The notes beneath the pieces were generated by a model that made no database searches, was not told the origin of the DNA, and saw nothing but the letters and a program-made list of their open reading frames with translations. 64,000 nucleotides of DNA from Gemmatimonadota bacterium (GTDB lineage: Bacteria > Gemmatimonadota > Gemmatimonadetes > Gemmatimonadales > Gemmatimonadaceae), in contig JAPLKU010000003.1 of NCBI GenBank assembly GCA_026387935.1, positions 248,001 through 312,000 on the forward strand, read 5' to 3'. Every line of letters starts with the position of its first letter. Within the stretch, counting starts at the first letter, position 1. Below, one piece after another: positions 27,095-37,200 of the stretch. The translations under genes and the position numbers were made by a program.

Positions 27095-30000
27095 CTAGTG
27101 CGCCGACGTGCTCACCGATGCGCGCGCGCCCTTGGGGATGATGTACTCTTCCGTCTTCGGACGTTCGGGAATCTTGAACCAGCCACTCATCGTGCCGCGC
27201 CAGCCGTCGAGAATCTCATAGACGGTTGGAATCACCACGAGCGTCAGCACCGTTGACGTGATCACGCCGCCGATGATGGCAATGCCGAGCGGTGCGCGGA
27301 AGTCGGCGCCTTCGCCGCGGCCGAGCGCCACCGGAATCATGCCGGCAATCAGTGCGATGGTCGTCATCATGATTGGACGCAGACGCACGCGGCCGGCTTC
27401 GATGAGCGCTTCGCGCAGATCCTTTCCACTCTCCACACCCCACTTGGCGAAGTCGATGAGCAGAATGGCGTTCTTCGCCACGATGCCCATCAGCATCAGC
27501 ACGCCAATCATCGACATGATGTTGAACGTGTTGCCGGTCATCCAGAGCGCGAGCACCACGCCAATGAGAGAAAGCGGCAACGATGCCATGATCGCCACCG
27601 GCTCGAGGAACGAGCCGAACTGCACGACGAGCACGAGGTACATGAGGAGCACCGCGATGCCCATCGCCGCCAGCATCTTGCTGAACACCTTCTGCTGGTC
27701 GCGCACTTCACCGCCCGACGAGAAGCCGTATCCCGACGGCAGCGCCATGCCGGCAATGCCGGCCTGGATGCCGGCGTTCACATCAGCGAGCGACTTGCCC
27801 TGCGTGTTCGCCTCGATGACGATCACGTTCTCGCGGTTCAGGTGACTGATCACCGCAGGTCCGAGCGACGGGCGGATGGACGCGATCTGTCCGAGCGGCA
27901 TCACGCGCTGCGGACCTCCAGTCTGTCCTCCAACCATGATGGGGAGCTGCTCGATGTCGGCCGCGCGACGGCGTGATTCAGGCGAGAGCCGGAGACGAAC
28001 CTTTCGATTCTCGCCCGACGGGTCAACCCAGTCGCCAGCATCCACGCCGGCAAATGCCGGACGCATCGCCTGCGCCACCTGACCAATCGTGATGCCGAGC
28101 GATCCGGCGAGTTCACGGTTGAGCTGGATTTCGAGTTCAGGCTTCTTGCCCTTGGTGGAAAGTCCGGCATCTACTGCACCCGGAACTGTCTTCACAATCG
28201 CCAGCACTGAATCGGCGATTTTGCCGAGGACGAGGGCATCCTTGCCGCGGAGCTCAAGCTGAATCTGCTTGCGCGCGCCGCCGAATCCGCTAGTGAACAC
28301 CGACACCTGCGCGCCGCCAACCTGCGGCATTTCACGCCGGAGGATTTCACCGAGCTGGTACTGACTGACACTGCGCTGCGCCTTGGGTTTCATGCGCACG
28401 TAGAGGCTGCCCAGGTCGGATGCCGCCAGACTGGCACCCGGAATCGCAATGCTGCTCGCGCCGATGGTCGAGAAGGTGTACGCGACGAGGTCGGGGTGCG
28501 CTCGCGCAATCCGCGCCGCTTCCTCCGTCTTCATCTTCGTGTACTCGAGGTTCGAACCCGGTGGCGTCTGCACTTCGACGAACACTTCGCTGCGGTCCGA
28601 GTTCGGCACGAACCCACCGCCCACGTACGTCGCCGCGATGTAGAGCGCGATCACGAACGACGCGGTCGCCATCGCCACCATCGACCAGCGGTGGTCAAGC
28701 GCCCACGCCACCACCTTCGTGTAGCGATCGGCCTGGCGGTTGAACCAGTTGTTGAACCGGTCGAGCGCCCTGGTGATGAACGACTTCTCGTGTTCCGCCT
28801 GGTGCGGATCTGCCCAGTACGCCGACAACATTGGGTCGAGCGAGAAGCTCACAAAGAGCGACACCATCACGGCGCAGGCGATCGTGAGCGCGAAGGGCTT
28901 GAACCACTGGCCAGGCACGTCACCCATGAACCCGATCGGCACGAATACCGCGACAATCGAAAACGTCGTCGCGGCCACGGCGAGACCGATTTCGTCGGTG
29001 CCCTCGTGCGAAGCGCGGAAATGGTTTTTCCCCATTTCCACGTGCCGCACGATATTCTCGCGCACTACGATCGCGTCGTCAATCAGGATGCCGATCGCGA
29101 GCGACAGTCCGAGCAGCGACATCGTATTCAGCGTGAACCCGAAGGCCCACACGGCAATGAACGCCGAAATCACAGACACCGGCAGCGCCAGGCCCGTGAT
29201 CACCGTTGAGCGCCACGAGTTCAGGAACACAAACACCACCAGCACCGTGAGTGCGGCACCTTCCACCAGCGCCTCCTCCACGTTCAACACCGACGCTTCC
29301 ACGCGGTCGCCCGCGTTCTGCACGATGTCGAGCTTCGTGCCGGCCGGCAGCGTCGCGCGAATGAGCTCGACGCGCTTGAGCACTTCGCGTGACACCTCCG
29401 ACGTGCTGTAGCCCTTCGACTTCTTGATCAGGATGCCGATCGCGTCGCGGCCACTGAAGATCGCGGCGGTGGTCGGCTCCGCCGTGCCATCGCGCGCGAC
29501 GGCCACTTCACCAAGCCGAATCGTGCGGCCATTACGCTCGGCCACCACGAGCTTGAGAAAGTCTTCCGGCGTTTCGAGCTTGCCGCGGAGACGAATCGAC
29601 CGTTCGTCGAGCGCACCTGAGAGTTTGCCCACCGGCACTGCGAGGTTCTGTGTTTGGAGCGCCTGCATCAACTGACTCACGCTGATGCCCGCGGCGCGCA
29701 TGGCGTCAGGCTTGATCTCCACGGTCAGCTCGCGCTTCACGCCGCCGACCACATTCGCATCGGCGACTCCGGGAATGGAGCGCAACTCCTTCGTCATGCC
29801 CGGATCGGCCAGCCGCGTCAGGCTCGGCGCATCGAGCGAACTCGAATTGAGCGAGATCTGCACGATCGGCTGGTCCTGCGGATCGAAGCGCGAGAGAATC
29901 GGCTCCTTGATTTCCGCGGGGAGCTGATCGCGAATCGCCGAGATCTTGTCGCGAATGTCCTGCGAGGCCTGCTGGATGTCCTTCTCGAACACGAAGGCCA

Positions 30001-30277
30001 CCGTGAGATTCGCGAAACCATCCTGTGCGGTGCCCTGCATGCGGTCGAGTCCGGAAATGCCGGAGACCGCTTCTTCAATGCGGTCGAGCACTTCACGTTC
30101 GACGACGTCAGGCGATGCGCCAGGATACGGGATCGCGACATTCACGATCGGCTGCACGACGTCGGGGAATTCGTCGGTCTGCAACTGCGCGAGCGCGAAC
30201 AGGCCGAACACTACGAGCGCCACCATCGAAACGACGGTGACGATCGGCTTCTTGATCGCAAAATCTGAAATAAACAT
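27095..30277 (-). CDS. RND-family multidrug efflux transporter (HAE1/AcrB-like)
   Basis: 1060 residues, full length for the family. FAIKKPIVTVVSMVALVVFGLFAL is the first span, and FPDVVQPIVNVAIPYPGASPDVVE starts the first pore domain. GILIDDAIVVREN in the fourth span has the two acidic residues that relay protons, and duplicate halves with twelve spans are visible. It takes drugs, detergents or metabolites from the periplasm and inner membrane and passes them to the TolC channel through the adaptor. It starts 9 bp after the adaptor stop with AAGGA at good distance. The specificity cannot be read. Confidence 0.93.
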   Translation of the reverse strand: MFISDFAIKKPIVTVVSMVALVVFGLFALAQLQTDEFPDVVQPIVNVAIPYPGASPDVVEREVLDRIEEAVSGISGLDRMQGTAQDGFANLTVAFVFEKDIQQASQDIRDKISAIRDQLPAEIKEPILSRFDPQDQPIVQISLNSSSLDAPSLTRLADPGMTKELRSIPGVADANVVGGVKRELTVEIKPDAMRAAGISVSQLMQALQTQNLAVPVGKLSGALDERSIRLRGKLETPEDFLKLVVAERNGRTIRLGEVAVARDGTAEPTTAAIFSGRDAIGILIKKSKGYSTSEVSREVLKRVELIRATLPAGTKLDIVQNAGDRVEASVLNVEEALVEGAALTVLVVFVFLNSWRSTVITGLALPVSVISAFIAVWAFGFTLNTMSLLGLSLAIGILIDDAIVVRENIVRHVEMGKNHFRASHEGTDEIGLAVAATTFSIVAVFVPIGFMGDVPGQWFKPFALTIACAVMVSLFVSFSLDPMLSAYWADPHQAEHEKSFITRALDRFNNWFNRQADRYTKVVAWALDHRWSMVAMATASFVIALYIAATYVGGGFVPNSDRSEVFVEVQTPPGSNLEYTKMKTEEAARIARAHPDLVAYTFSTIGASSIAIPGASLAASDLGSLYVRMKPKAQRSVSQYQLGEILRREMPQVGGAQVSVFTSGFGGARKQIQLELRGKDALVLGKIADSVLAIVKTVPGAVDAGLSTKGKKPELEIQLNRELAGSLGITIGQVAQAMRPAFAGVDAGDWVDPSGENRKVRLRLSPESRRRAADIEQLPIMVGGQTGGPQRVMPLGQIASIRPSLGPAVISHLNRENVIVIEANTQGKSLADVNAGIQAGIAGMALPSGYGFSSGGEVRDQQKVFSKMLAAMGIAVLLMYLVLVVQFGSFLEPVAIMASLPLSLIGVVLALWMTGNTFNIMSMIGVLMLMGIVAKNAILLIDFAKWGVESGKDLREALIEAGRVRLRPIMMTTIALIAGMIPVALGRGEGADFRAPLGIAIIGGVITSTVLTLVVIPTVYEILDGWRGTMSGWFKIPERPKTEEYIIPKGARASVSTSAH

Positions 30278-30286
30278 GTCGGATCC

Positions 30287-31462
30287 TTACGGCTTGGCCG
30301 GCTTCGCTGGGGCCTTCGTGGCCGGCGAGGGGGCAGCAGTTGGTTGCGGCGCGGCCTTGTCCGTGCCGGCGGAGACGCGGAGCGGCGTGCCGGGCGTGAT
30401 GCCCTGCGCGGCGCCGAGGAGCAGCGTGTCACCGGCCGCGACGCCGGAGGTGATTTCAACGCGTTCCGTTGCTTCGTCGCGCGTGCCAAGCGTGACATCA
30501 ATGCGCTCGACTTTCCCGCCGTGGAGCCGTGCGGCAATCGGTTTCAGTCCGCGAAGATCAATCGCCGTGGCCGGTACCACGAGACCGTCGTGCGAGATGC
30601 TCGACACGCGACCCGTTGCGTAGAGCCCCGCCACGAGGCCGCGCCCTGCATTTGGAATGCGCGCAAAGAGGCGAACCTGGCGCGTGCCCGGATCCGCACT
30701 CGGATAGATGTTGCTGATTGTGCCCGTAAAGGTGCGGCCTGGATAGCCTGTCACCGAAAACGTGACCGGCGCTCCAACGCGCACCGATGCGAGCTGGTCG
30801 GCAGGAACAGCGCCTTCGAGGCGCATCGTGGACGGATCCACAATCGTGACGAGCGGTGCGCCCGGTGCCACCACGTCGCCCGGATTCACCTGACGCTCAC
30901 TCACAATTCCGTCGTAGGGCGCCTTCACCACCGTGTTGTCCATATTCTTCTGCGCGCTGGCGAGCCGTGCCTTTGCATCGTCGAGCGCGGCCGTTGCGCC
31001 GAGTGCCGCGCGCCGCGCCTGCTCCGCCGCGCTCTGCGCAATCGCGCCGGCAGCGAGCAACTTCTCGGCACGTTCCGCTTCGCGCTTCGCGATGTCCGCA
31101 CCCATCTCGGCCTGCGTCACGCCGCTCTTCGCGGAGAGGAATGCGTCACGAATGCCCGAGTCGTCAATGCGCACGAGCGGAGTGCCCTTGCTCACCGGCG
31201 AGCCGGGATCGAGAAGCACGGCGACCACCGAGCCGGCGACTTCCGCGCGAATCGAGGCCGTGCGGTCTGCCACAAGCGTACCCGAAATCGCGGGGCCACT
31301 CGTAATCATCGACTTGGTCGCGACCGTGATGTTTTCGGGACTGACGCTGACGATGGGCGCCACGGCTGGCGTGGTGGCTTCCGCGCCCTTGCCGCCGCAG
31401 GCGGCAACAAGTGCAGTGGCCGTCAGAAGAATGACGTAGTTGGTTCGGTTGTTCGATGACAT
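30287..31462 (-). CDS. RND efflux periplasmic adaptor (membrane fusion protein), lipoprotein
   Basis: 391 residues. The signal YVILLTATALVAACGGKGAEA carries a lipobox, so the protein is probably lipid-anchored like AcrA. The beta-hairpin order of MFPs is visible: RAEVAGSVVAVLLDPGSPVSKGTPLVRID (lipoyl half), a coiled-coil of about 70 residues (AKREAERAEKLLAAGAIAQ onward), APYDGIVSERQVNPGDVV (second lipoyl half) and the beta-barrel TFSVTGYPGRTFTG. The ATG at 31462 is chosen for the signal peptide; the open frame upstream runs through a repeat tract and gives a low-complexity peptide. It bridges the RND pump and TolC. Confidence 0.92.
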   Translation of the reverse strand: MSSNNRTNYVILLTATALVAACGGKGAEATTPAVAPIVSVSPENITVATKSMITSGPAISGTLVADRTASIRAEVAGSVVAVLLDPGSPVSKGTPLVRIDDSGIRDAFLSAKSGVTQAEMGADIAKREAERAEKLLAAGAIAQSAAEQARRAALGATAALDDAKARLASAQKNMDNTVVKAPYDGIVSERQVNPGDVVAPGAPLVTIVDPSTMRLEGAVPADQLASVRVGAPVTFSVTGYPGRTFTGTISNIYPSADPGTRQVRLFARIPNAGRGLVAGLYATGRVSSISHDGLVVPATAIDLRGLKPIAARLHGGKVERIDVTLGTRDEATERVEITSGVAAGDTLLLGAAQGITPGTPLRVSAGTDKAAPQPTAAPSPATKAPAKPAKP

Positions 31463-31515
31463 CGATGCTGTTCTCAGTTGGTTTGTTTTTGTAGTTGCTG
31501 TTGCAGTTGTCGTTG

Positions 31516-31588
31516 CAGTTCTACGGATACCGTTCACCGTACACCGTCTACGGTCTACGTTCGTTGTCGTTACCATCTACCGTCTACC
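31516..31588. repeat. Degenerate heptamer tract between tolC-like and adaptor genes
   Basis: On the minus strand the tract is built of units like gtagacg, gtagatg, gtagacc, gtgtacg and gtgaacg, with two short interruptions. It supplies the last codons and the TAG stop of the TolC-like gene and most of the spacer before the adaptor start. A CAA/CAG-rich run (caactgcaacgac-like) follows toward 31480. Confidence 0.7.
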
Positions 31589-33076
31589 TGCAGTCGGCGC
31601 AGCCAGTGGCAGATCCTTCAGCAGCGCCACTCTCAACCTCGCCACTTCAAGGTCCTTCGCCGCGAGCACACGGTTCAGCCGTGCCTGCTCGAACTGGGTC
31701 CGTGCCTGCAGCAGCTCAACCTGCGTGGAGATCCCTTCCTTCTGCCGCACTTCGGCGATGCTGTAGGCCTTGGCCGCCTGCTGGTCGGTGCCTACGCTCG
31801 CCGCGTACGCCGATTGCGCCTGCGAGAGCTGCGTCACCGCCGTGCGTGCATCGAGCGCCGCGTATTCTTTTGTCTGGGCGAGCGTTTCTTCCGCTTCCGT
31901 CAGGTTCGCTTCGGCCACCATCCGATCGCCGGAAATCCGGCCGCCGGTAAACACGGGGAAGGAGACCCCCGCCGTCACGGCCCAGTTGGGATAAAACAAG
32001 CCGAGCGAGTTGGGCAGAATCGTGCCGGTGCTCGGATACGCAAAGCGCTGATACAGCGACGTGATGTTCACCGTCGGCAGCCGCTCCCACTTGGCCGCAC
32101 GGAGCGCCGCGCGCAGCGCATCCACATTCGCTTCGGCCTGGCGCACCGCGGAACGGCGTGCGGCTGTCGTGTCCGGCGTGAGCGAGCGATTCGCGCCCGG
32201 AATTTCAATCGGGCGATCAATCGTCACGTTTTCCGGCTGCGCCGGCGCAACTCCTTCGTCGCGAATGCGCGTGGTGAGCGTCAACGGCTGCGAGAGCGGA
32301 ATGCCGAGCAACTGACGCAGGCGGAGCAACGCGATATCGCGATTGCCCTTGGCCTGAATCACGGCGGGCCGCTGGTTGTCGCGTGCCACGCGAGCGCGGA
32401 GCAGATCAAACTCCGATGCCGAACCGACTTCGTTCGCGAGCGTCGTATGAATGAGTGAGCGATCGGCCTGCGCGAGCGTGCTGTCCGCGATTTCTGCGAG
32501 CTGGCCCGCCGCGACAGCGTCGTAGTACGCCTGCGCAACGTCGAGCGCGACTTGAGCCTTCACCGCGTCGAGCCCGATATCCGCGGCCGCACGCGCCGCA
32601 TCAGCGAGCGCGTTCGACGCTTCGAGCTTGCCCGCCGTGAAGATGTTCTGCGAGAAGTTCAGCGATACCGTCTCCGTCACCGGCGACGCGAAGATCTTGG
32701 AGATCGACCCAAAGCTGTTGGTCGAGCTGCCGGTGTCGCTCGCCGGCTTTGGTGAAGGCGCCTTGTTCGCGTCATCTCGCTTCTGGATTTCCGCGAACTG
32801 ACTTTGGATTGCGCGCTGGTACCCGGCCGACGCCGTGAGCTGAGGCCAGTACTGCGACTTGGCCTGCGTCTGCTGGCCGCGCGCGCGCAACGCGCCGGCT
32901 TCCGCTGCCCGCACGGTGTGCGAAACGCCGCCGGCAATGCGCAGCGCATCGGCGAGCGAGACGGCGATTGGCGCGCCACTCTGTGCGCTGCTTGTGGCGC
33001 CCTGCGCATTGGCTTGCACGGCGACAGCCGTGATCAGGATGAAAGCGCCGATTCGGCGCGAGAACGGTGGAGACAT
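31577..33076 (-). CDS. TolC-family outer-membrane efflux channel
   Basis: About 499 residues. A signal peptide (RRIGAFILITAVAVQANAQ) precedes two repeats of the TolC fold: VSLADALRIAGGVSHTVRAAEAGALRARGQ opens the first and RRSAVRQAEANVDALRAALRAAKWERLP the second, with long coiled-coil helices between. TLPTVNI-type strand sequences (ERLPTVNITSLYQRF) form the barrel part. A GTG at 33118 would overlap the regulator stop as GTGA, but it would add 14 residues in front of the signal; I prefer the ATG at 33076. It is the outer-membrane exit for the RND pump in this operon. Confidence 0.92.
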   Translation of the reverse strand: MSPPFSRRIGAFILITAVAVQANAQGATSSAQSGAPIAVSLADALRIAGGVSHTVRAAEAGALRARGQQTQAKSQYWPQLTASAGYQRAIQSQFAEIQKRDDANKAPSPKPASDTGSSTNSFGSISKIFASPVTETVSLNFSQNIFTAGKLEASNALADAARAAADIGLDAVKAQVALDVAQAYYDAVAAGQLAEIADSTLAQADRSLIHTTLANEVGSASEFDLLRARVARDNQRPAVIQAKGNRDIALLRLRQLLGIPLSQPLTLTTRIRDEGVAPAQPENVTIDRPIEIPGANRSLTPDTTAARRSAVRQAEANVDALRAALRAAKWERLPTVNITSLYQRFAYPSTGTILPNSLGLFYPNWAVTAGVSFPVFTGGRISGDRMVAEANLTEAEETLAQTKEYAALDARTAVTQLSQAQSAYAASVGTDQQAAKAYSIAEVRQKEGISTQVELLQARTQFEQARLNRVLAAKDLEVARLRVALLKDLPLAAPTAGRR

Positions 33077-33114
33077 ATGAAGCGTTTCGGTGAGCGGTTC
33101 GGGGAAGCGGATCT

Positions 33115-33720
33115 TCACGAGACGAGGCGCTGTGGTGCGTGCGCGGCAGCGTTGTAGCCGAGTGACTGCAAACAGAGCCGTGCGTAGATCGCCGGCGCCG
33201 TGGCGGCCGGGATGAACAGGTGCGGCATGAACTCGCGCGACATCGCGTCGTGGTACAGCGCGCCGAGCAGCATGGCGCCAGCGGCGTGGGTCTCCGCGCC
33301 CTCGGCGATGAATCCTTCGTCGCGAACGCAGTCGAGATAACGGCGCAGCGAACCCACTGTGGCATCAGCACCGCGCTGCGTGCAGCGCTGCATCTCCGGA
33401 TTCTGTTCCGCGTCGCTCATGGCCTGGCGGATCATCGACCGCATGGAGACGAGAACTTTCCGCATCTGCAACGCCCAGGCCGCGAGCTCGGCTTGCGGAT
33501 CAACGGGCACTTCGGGAAGCGTGCCAACGTGCACCGGAACTGAGTGCGCGCGCATCGCTTCGACAATCAGCGTTTCTTTGCTGCCGAAAATGCGAAAGAG
33601 TGTGACTTCGTTTACGCCGGCCGTTTCGGCAATCGCGCGGGTCGTCGTTCCACGAAATCCATGTTCGGCGTAGAGCTTTGCCGCCGCGGCAAGAATTTGT
33701 TCACGGGTTGGTGGCGCCAT
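33115..33720 (-). CDS. TetR/AcrR-family repressor of the efflux operon
   Basis: 201 residues. The N-terminal domain MAPPTREQILAAAAKLYAEHG, then TTTRAIAETAGVNEVTLFRIFGSKETL, is a clear TetR helix-turn-helix; the C-terminal ligand domain is poorly conserved, as usual. It is the first gene of tetR-tolC-MFP-RND and ends within 40 bp of the channel gene. A palindrome overlapping the -10 box of its promoter suggests that it represses the whole operon, itself included, until a ligand of the pump binds. AAGGA lies upstream of the ATG at 33720; the frame upstream overlaps the promoter. Confidence 0.9.
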   Translation of the reverse strand: MAPPTREQILAAAAKLYAEHGFRGTTTRAIAETAGVNEVTLFRIFGSKETLIVEAMRAHSVPVHVGTLPEVPVDPQAELAAWALQMRKVLVSMRSMIRQAMSDAEQNPEMQRCTQRGADATVGSLRRYLDCVRDEGFIAEGAETHAAGAMLLGALYHDAMSREFMPHLFIPAATAPAIYARLCLQSLGYNAAAHAPQRLVS

Positions 33721-33752
33721 GGAGCCGTATCCTTGTGAAAAGATGCAAACGG

Positions 33753-33789
33753 TCACTTGCATTCTAAGCAAGCAATCACTTGCATACAA
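33753..33789 (-). promoter_or_regulatory. Promoter and TetR-type operator of the efflux operon
   Basis: On the minus strand a -10 box TAGAAT (33766-33761) lies 17 bp from a weak -35 box TTGTAT (33789-33784). A 17-bp palindrome cttgc-N7-gcaag (33756-33772) covers the -10 box, and the string tcacttgcat occurs twice, 23 bp apart (33753-33762 and 33776-33785). This arrangement fits binding of one or two TetR dimers. Confidence 0.65.
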
Positions 33790-33811
33790 CGGCGCAGCAC
33801 ATTGTCAGGTT

Positions 33812-34072
33812 TCAGCTGACAGTATCAATATGGTAACTCGTTGTCATGTATTGACTTCGCTCATCAGCGCCGAGGTAAATGACGGTTTCGCTGCCAGGAG
33901 TGAAGCCCGGCTCTGGCTGCGTGATCATGAGCCTCACACCGCCCATCATTAGAAACGCCATCGTCGGCGGCGCAGGAATAGGGAGCTGCGGAAGCCCGAC
34001 GGCATCGCGAAAGACATTCCCCGCGCGCGGCACGTCACTGACGGTCATGGCCACCTGGGTGATGCCCAGCAC
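33812..34072 (-). pseudogene. VOC/glyoxalase-family fragment, 3' truncated
   Basis: The 86-codon frame begins LGITQVAMTVSDVPRAGNVFRDAVGLPQL and continues with APPTMAFLMMGGVRLMITQP, the first half of a vicinal-oxygen-chelate (glyoxalase-like) protein. The usual second half, with its last strands and metal-ligand Glu, is missing; after YLGADE the sequence becomes unrelated and stops. It is most likely a remnant left beside the efflux regulator. It could be a short functional module only if it dimerised in an unusual way. Confidence 0.65.
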
Positions 34073-34214
34073 CTACGACGCATCTGCCATTTGTTCTCCG
34101 CCCATTGAGTTTCGCAACACACGACAGCGGGAGCCGGCAGGCTACGGGCGGACGTATACGACCATTTAGCGAGCCGCCCGTTCGCCTTTCATAGGATGTA
34201 GCTTTGACCCCCAT

Positions 34215-37200
34215 ATGCCGGCTCTCCTCACGATCTGCTTCATCCTCTCGGGCGCCGCCGGACTCATGTATGAGTCCATCTGGAGCCGGTACCTGGGACT
34301 CTTCGTCGGTCACTCGGCGTACGCGCAGGTGATCGTCCTCGTCATCTATCTGGGCGGCATGTCTGCCGGCGCGGCCATCGCGTCACGGCGCTCGGACCGC
34401 ATCAAGGAACCGCTCGTCGGCTATGCCGCCATTGAAGTCGCGGTCGGCCTGCTCGGGCTGTTCTTTCACAACATCTATCTGGCGACAACGAACTTCGCCT
34501 ACACGTCGCTCTTCCCCGCGCTGCCGGGCGGCTTCGCCCTGGTCGCCATGAAGTGGACGCTCGCGGCCCTATTGATTCTGCCGCAGTCCATCCTGCTCGG
34601 CATGACCTTCCCCTTGATGACATCCGGCTACCTGCGCCGCGTGTCGCGCGACGGTATGGAGCAGAGTGGGCGCGTGCTCGGGATGTTGTATTTCGCGAAC
34701 TCCATCGGCGCCGCGGCTGGAGTGCTGATCGCCGGCTTCTATCTGATTGGGATCGTCGGGCTTCCGGGGACGATTTTGACCGCGGCGATCATCAACATCG
34801 TCGTCGGCCTCACCGTGTTCGGCGCGGCGCGCATGTCGCCGGAGGAGATGGATGCGTTTGGTGTGATGCGACCGCGTGGTGCACCAGGACTTGAACCACC
34901 CGTTGTTGCGTCCGCGTCCGCGACTCATGGTCTTGAGCTGCCTCTTCTCTGGCGGGTGTTGCTCGCGGTGGCAGCTGGCACGGCACTGTCGAGCTTCATG
35001 TATGAGATCGCGTGGGTTCGCATGCTCTCGCTCGTGCTTGGCAGCGCCACGCATTCGTTCGAGCTCATGCTGTCGGCGTTCATCCTCGGGCTCGCGCTCG
35101 GCGCCTTCTGGGTTCGGAAGCGAGCCGACCAGTTCCGTGATCCTCTTCGCGCACTGGCCGTCGCCCAGTGGGCGATGGGCGCGCTCGCCATCGTCACGCT
35201 CACGGCCTATCTGCAGAGTTTCAACTGGATGGCGTTTCTCCTCCAGGCCCTCGACCAGAACGCCGAGGCCTATCAGATCTTCACCTTGGCGAAGTACGGC
35301 ATTGCAGTGGCGGTGATGGTGCCCGCGACCTTCTGCGCCGGCATAACGCTACCACTCATCACGCGTATTCTGATCGGCGCAGGCGGCGGCGAAAAGTCCA
35401 TCGGCGCCGTGTACAGCGTGAACACGCTCGGCTCAATTATCGGCGTGGCGCTCTCGGCGCTCGTGCTGATGCCGCTCATCGGCCTCAAGGCACTGCTCAT
35501 CCTCGGCGGCGTCATCGACATGGCGCTCGGCGTCTGGCTGATGTTCCTCGCCGGTCGCACGCGCGCGGACACCAAGCGCTTCGCCGTCGCGCTCATCGGT
35601 GCTACCGTGTTGGTCGTCGCCGGCGGATACCTGAACACAAACTTCGACCGCGGCGTGCTCACGAGCGGCGTCTTCCGTTACGGGCAGGCGCCAAAAGCCG
35701 GTGAGCGCGACAAGGGTATCGTCTTCTATAAGGACGGTCGGACGGCCACGGTGAGCGTGCGCCACAGCGACGACGGCAGCTACTCGATTGCCACGAATGG
35801 AAAGCCCGATGCGTCGCTTTCCGCCGGGTGGTTCGAAGCCGATACGTCGACGAAGGCGACATCGCGACTCGATGGCGATGAATCCACGCAGGTGCTGTTG
35901 CCGCTCACGACGCTCGCGCACGTGCCAAAGGCCGAGCGCGCGGCGGTGATCGGCAATGGATCAGGCCTCTCGAGCCACTTCCTCCTCGGAAGTCCGACGC
36001 TCAAGGAGCTCACGACGATTGATATCGAGCCGGAGATGATCAACGGCTCGCACACGTTCTACCCGGTAAACAAGCGCGTCTTTGACGATCCGCGTTCGCA
36101 CTATGTGCACGATGATGCGAAGAGCTATTTCGCCGCAGCGAACAAGAAGTTCGATCTGATTCTTTCGGAGCCGTCGAATCCCTGGGTGAGCGGCGTCAGT
36201 GGATTGTTCACGGACGAGTTCTACAAGCGCATTCGGACATACCTGACGCCGAACGGCGTCTTCGGACAGTGGCTGCACCTGTACGAAATTGACGACGGCC
36301 TCGTACTCTCGGTAATCCAGGCGGTGCACAAGAACTTTCCGTCGTACGAGATCTATCTCACGGCCGACGTGGACATTCTCATCGTCGCGTCGAACATGCC
36401 GGTGCTGCCGAAGCCCGACTGGTCAGTGTACAGCCTGCCGAATATCCAGATCGACCTGAAGCGTTTCCATCTGATCACGCCCGAGGCGGCGACGGGCACG
36501 CTCCTCGTCAATCGCGAAGCACTCGCAGCCGTCATCGGCGATGCGGCGGGTGCGAACTCGGACTTCTATCCGAAGCTCGATCTCACGACGGAGCAGGCGC
36601 GATTCGAAAAACGGTTTGCGAAGGGATTTGCCGGATTGGGCGAAGATCGGTTTGATCTTGGCGCATTGCTCGCGAGCGTGAAGATTAATCCGACCGACGA
36701 GCCCCTCGCGCCACTGGACATCGAGCGTGTGCGTTTCCGCGCGGTGTCAGCCGCGCTGCGCGCCGGTCGCGGACCGGCGGTGGATGGTGCCGACCGCACG
36801 CGCTTTCGGCTGGCTGCCTCGAAATACCAGACCCTGAAGGATCGGATGGCCGCCGGGCACCCGCCGGTGGACTGGACCGAGTTCATTTTGCTGTTCCACG
36901 AAGTGGAAAAAGATCTGATGGGCGGCACGATGGGCTGGTCGTACGATCCGTTCTATGACTCCGTACTCCAGTTTTGTAAAGCGCAGAACGCGCCGGCCGA
37001 TGCGGTTGCAACGGTGAAATTCATGCGCGCGGTGTCGGGCTACAACTGGATCGAAGCTACCGCGCAGATTGATGCGCTGCTCTTCTCGCTCGAGAACGGA
37101 CTCAAGTGGATTGATCAGGACACGTTCCGCGACGGCGCGGTGGTCGCGCTGCTCAAGACGGGACAGAATGGCAAGGCGCGGCAGGTTTTCAACCGCATGG

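Noticed and set aside
34145-34182. Inverted repeat acgggcgg/ccgcccgt upstream of the MFS fusion gene
   Set aside because: The arms are only 8 bp, purely GC and 22 bp apart, which is expected by chance in such GC-rich DNA.
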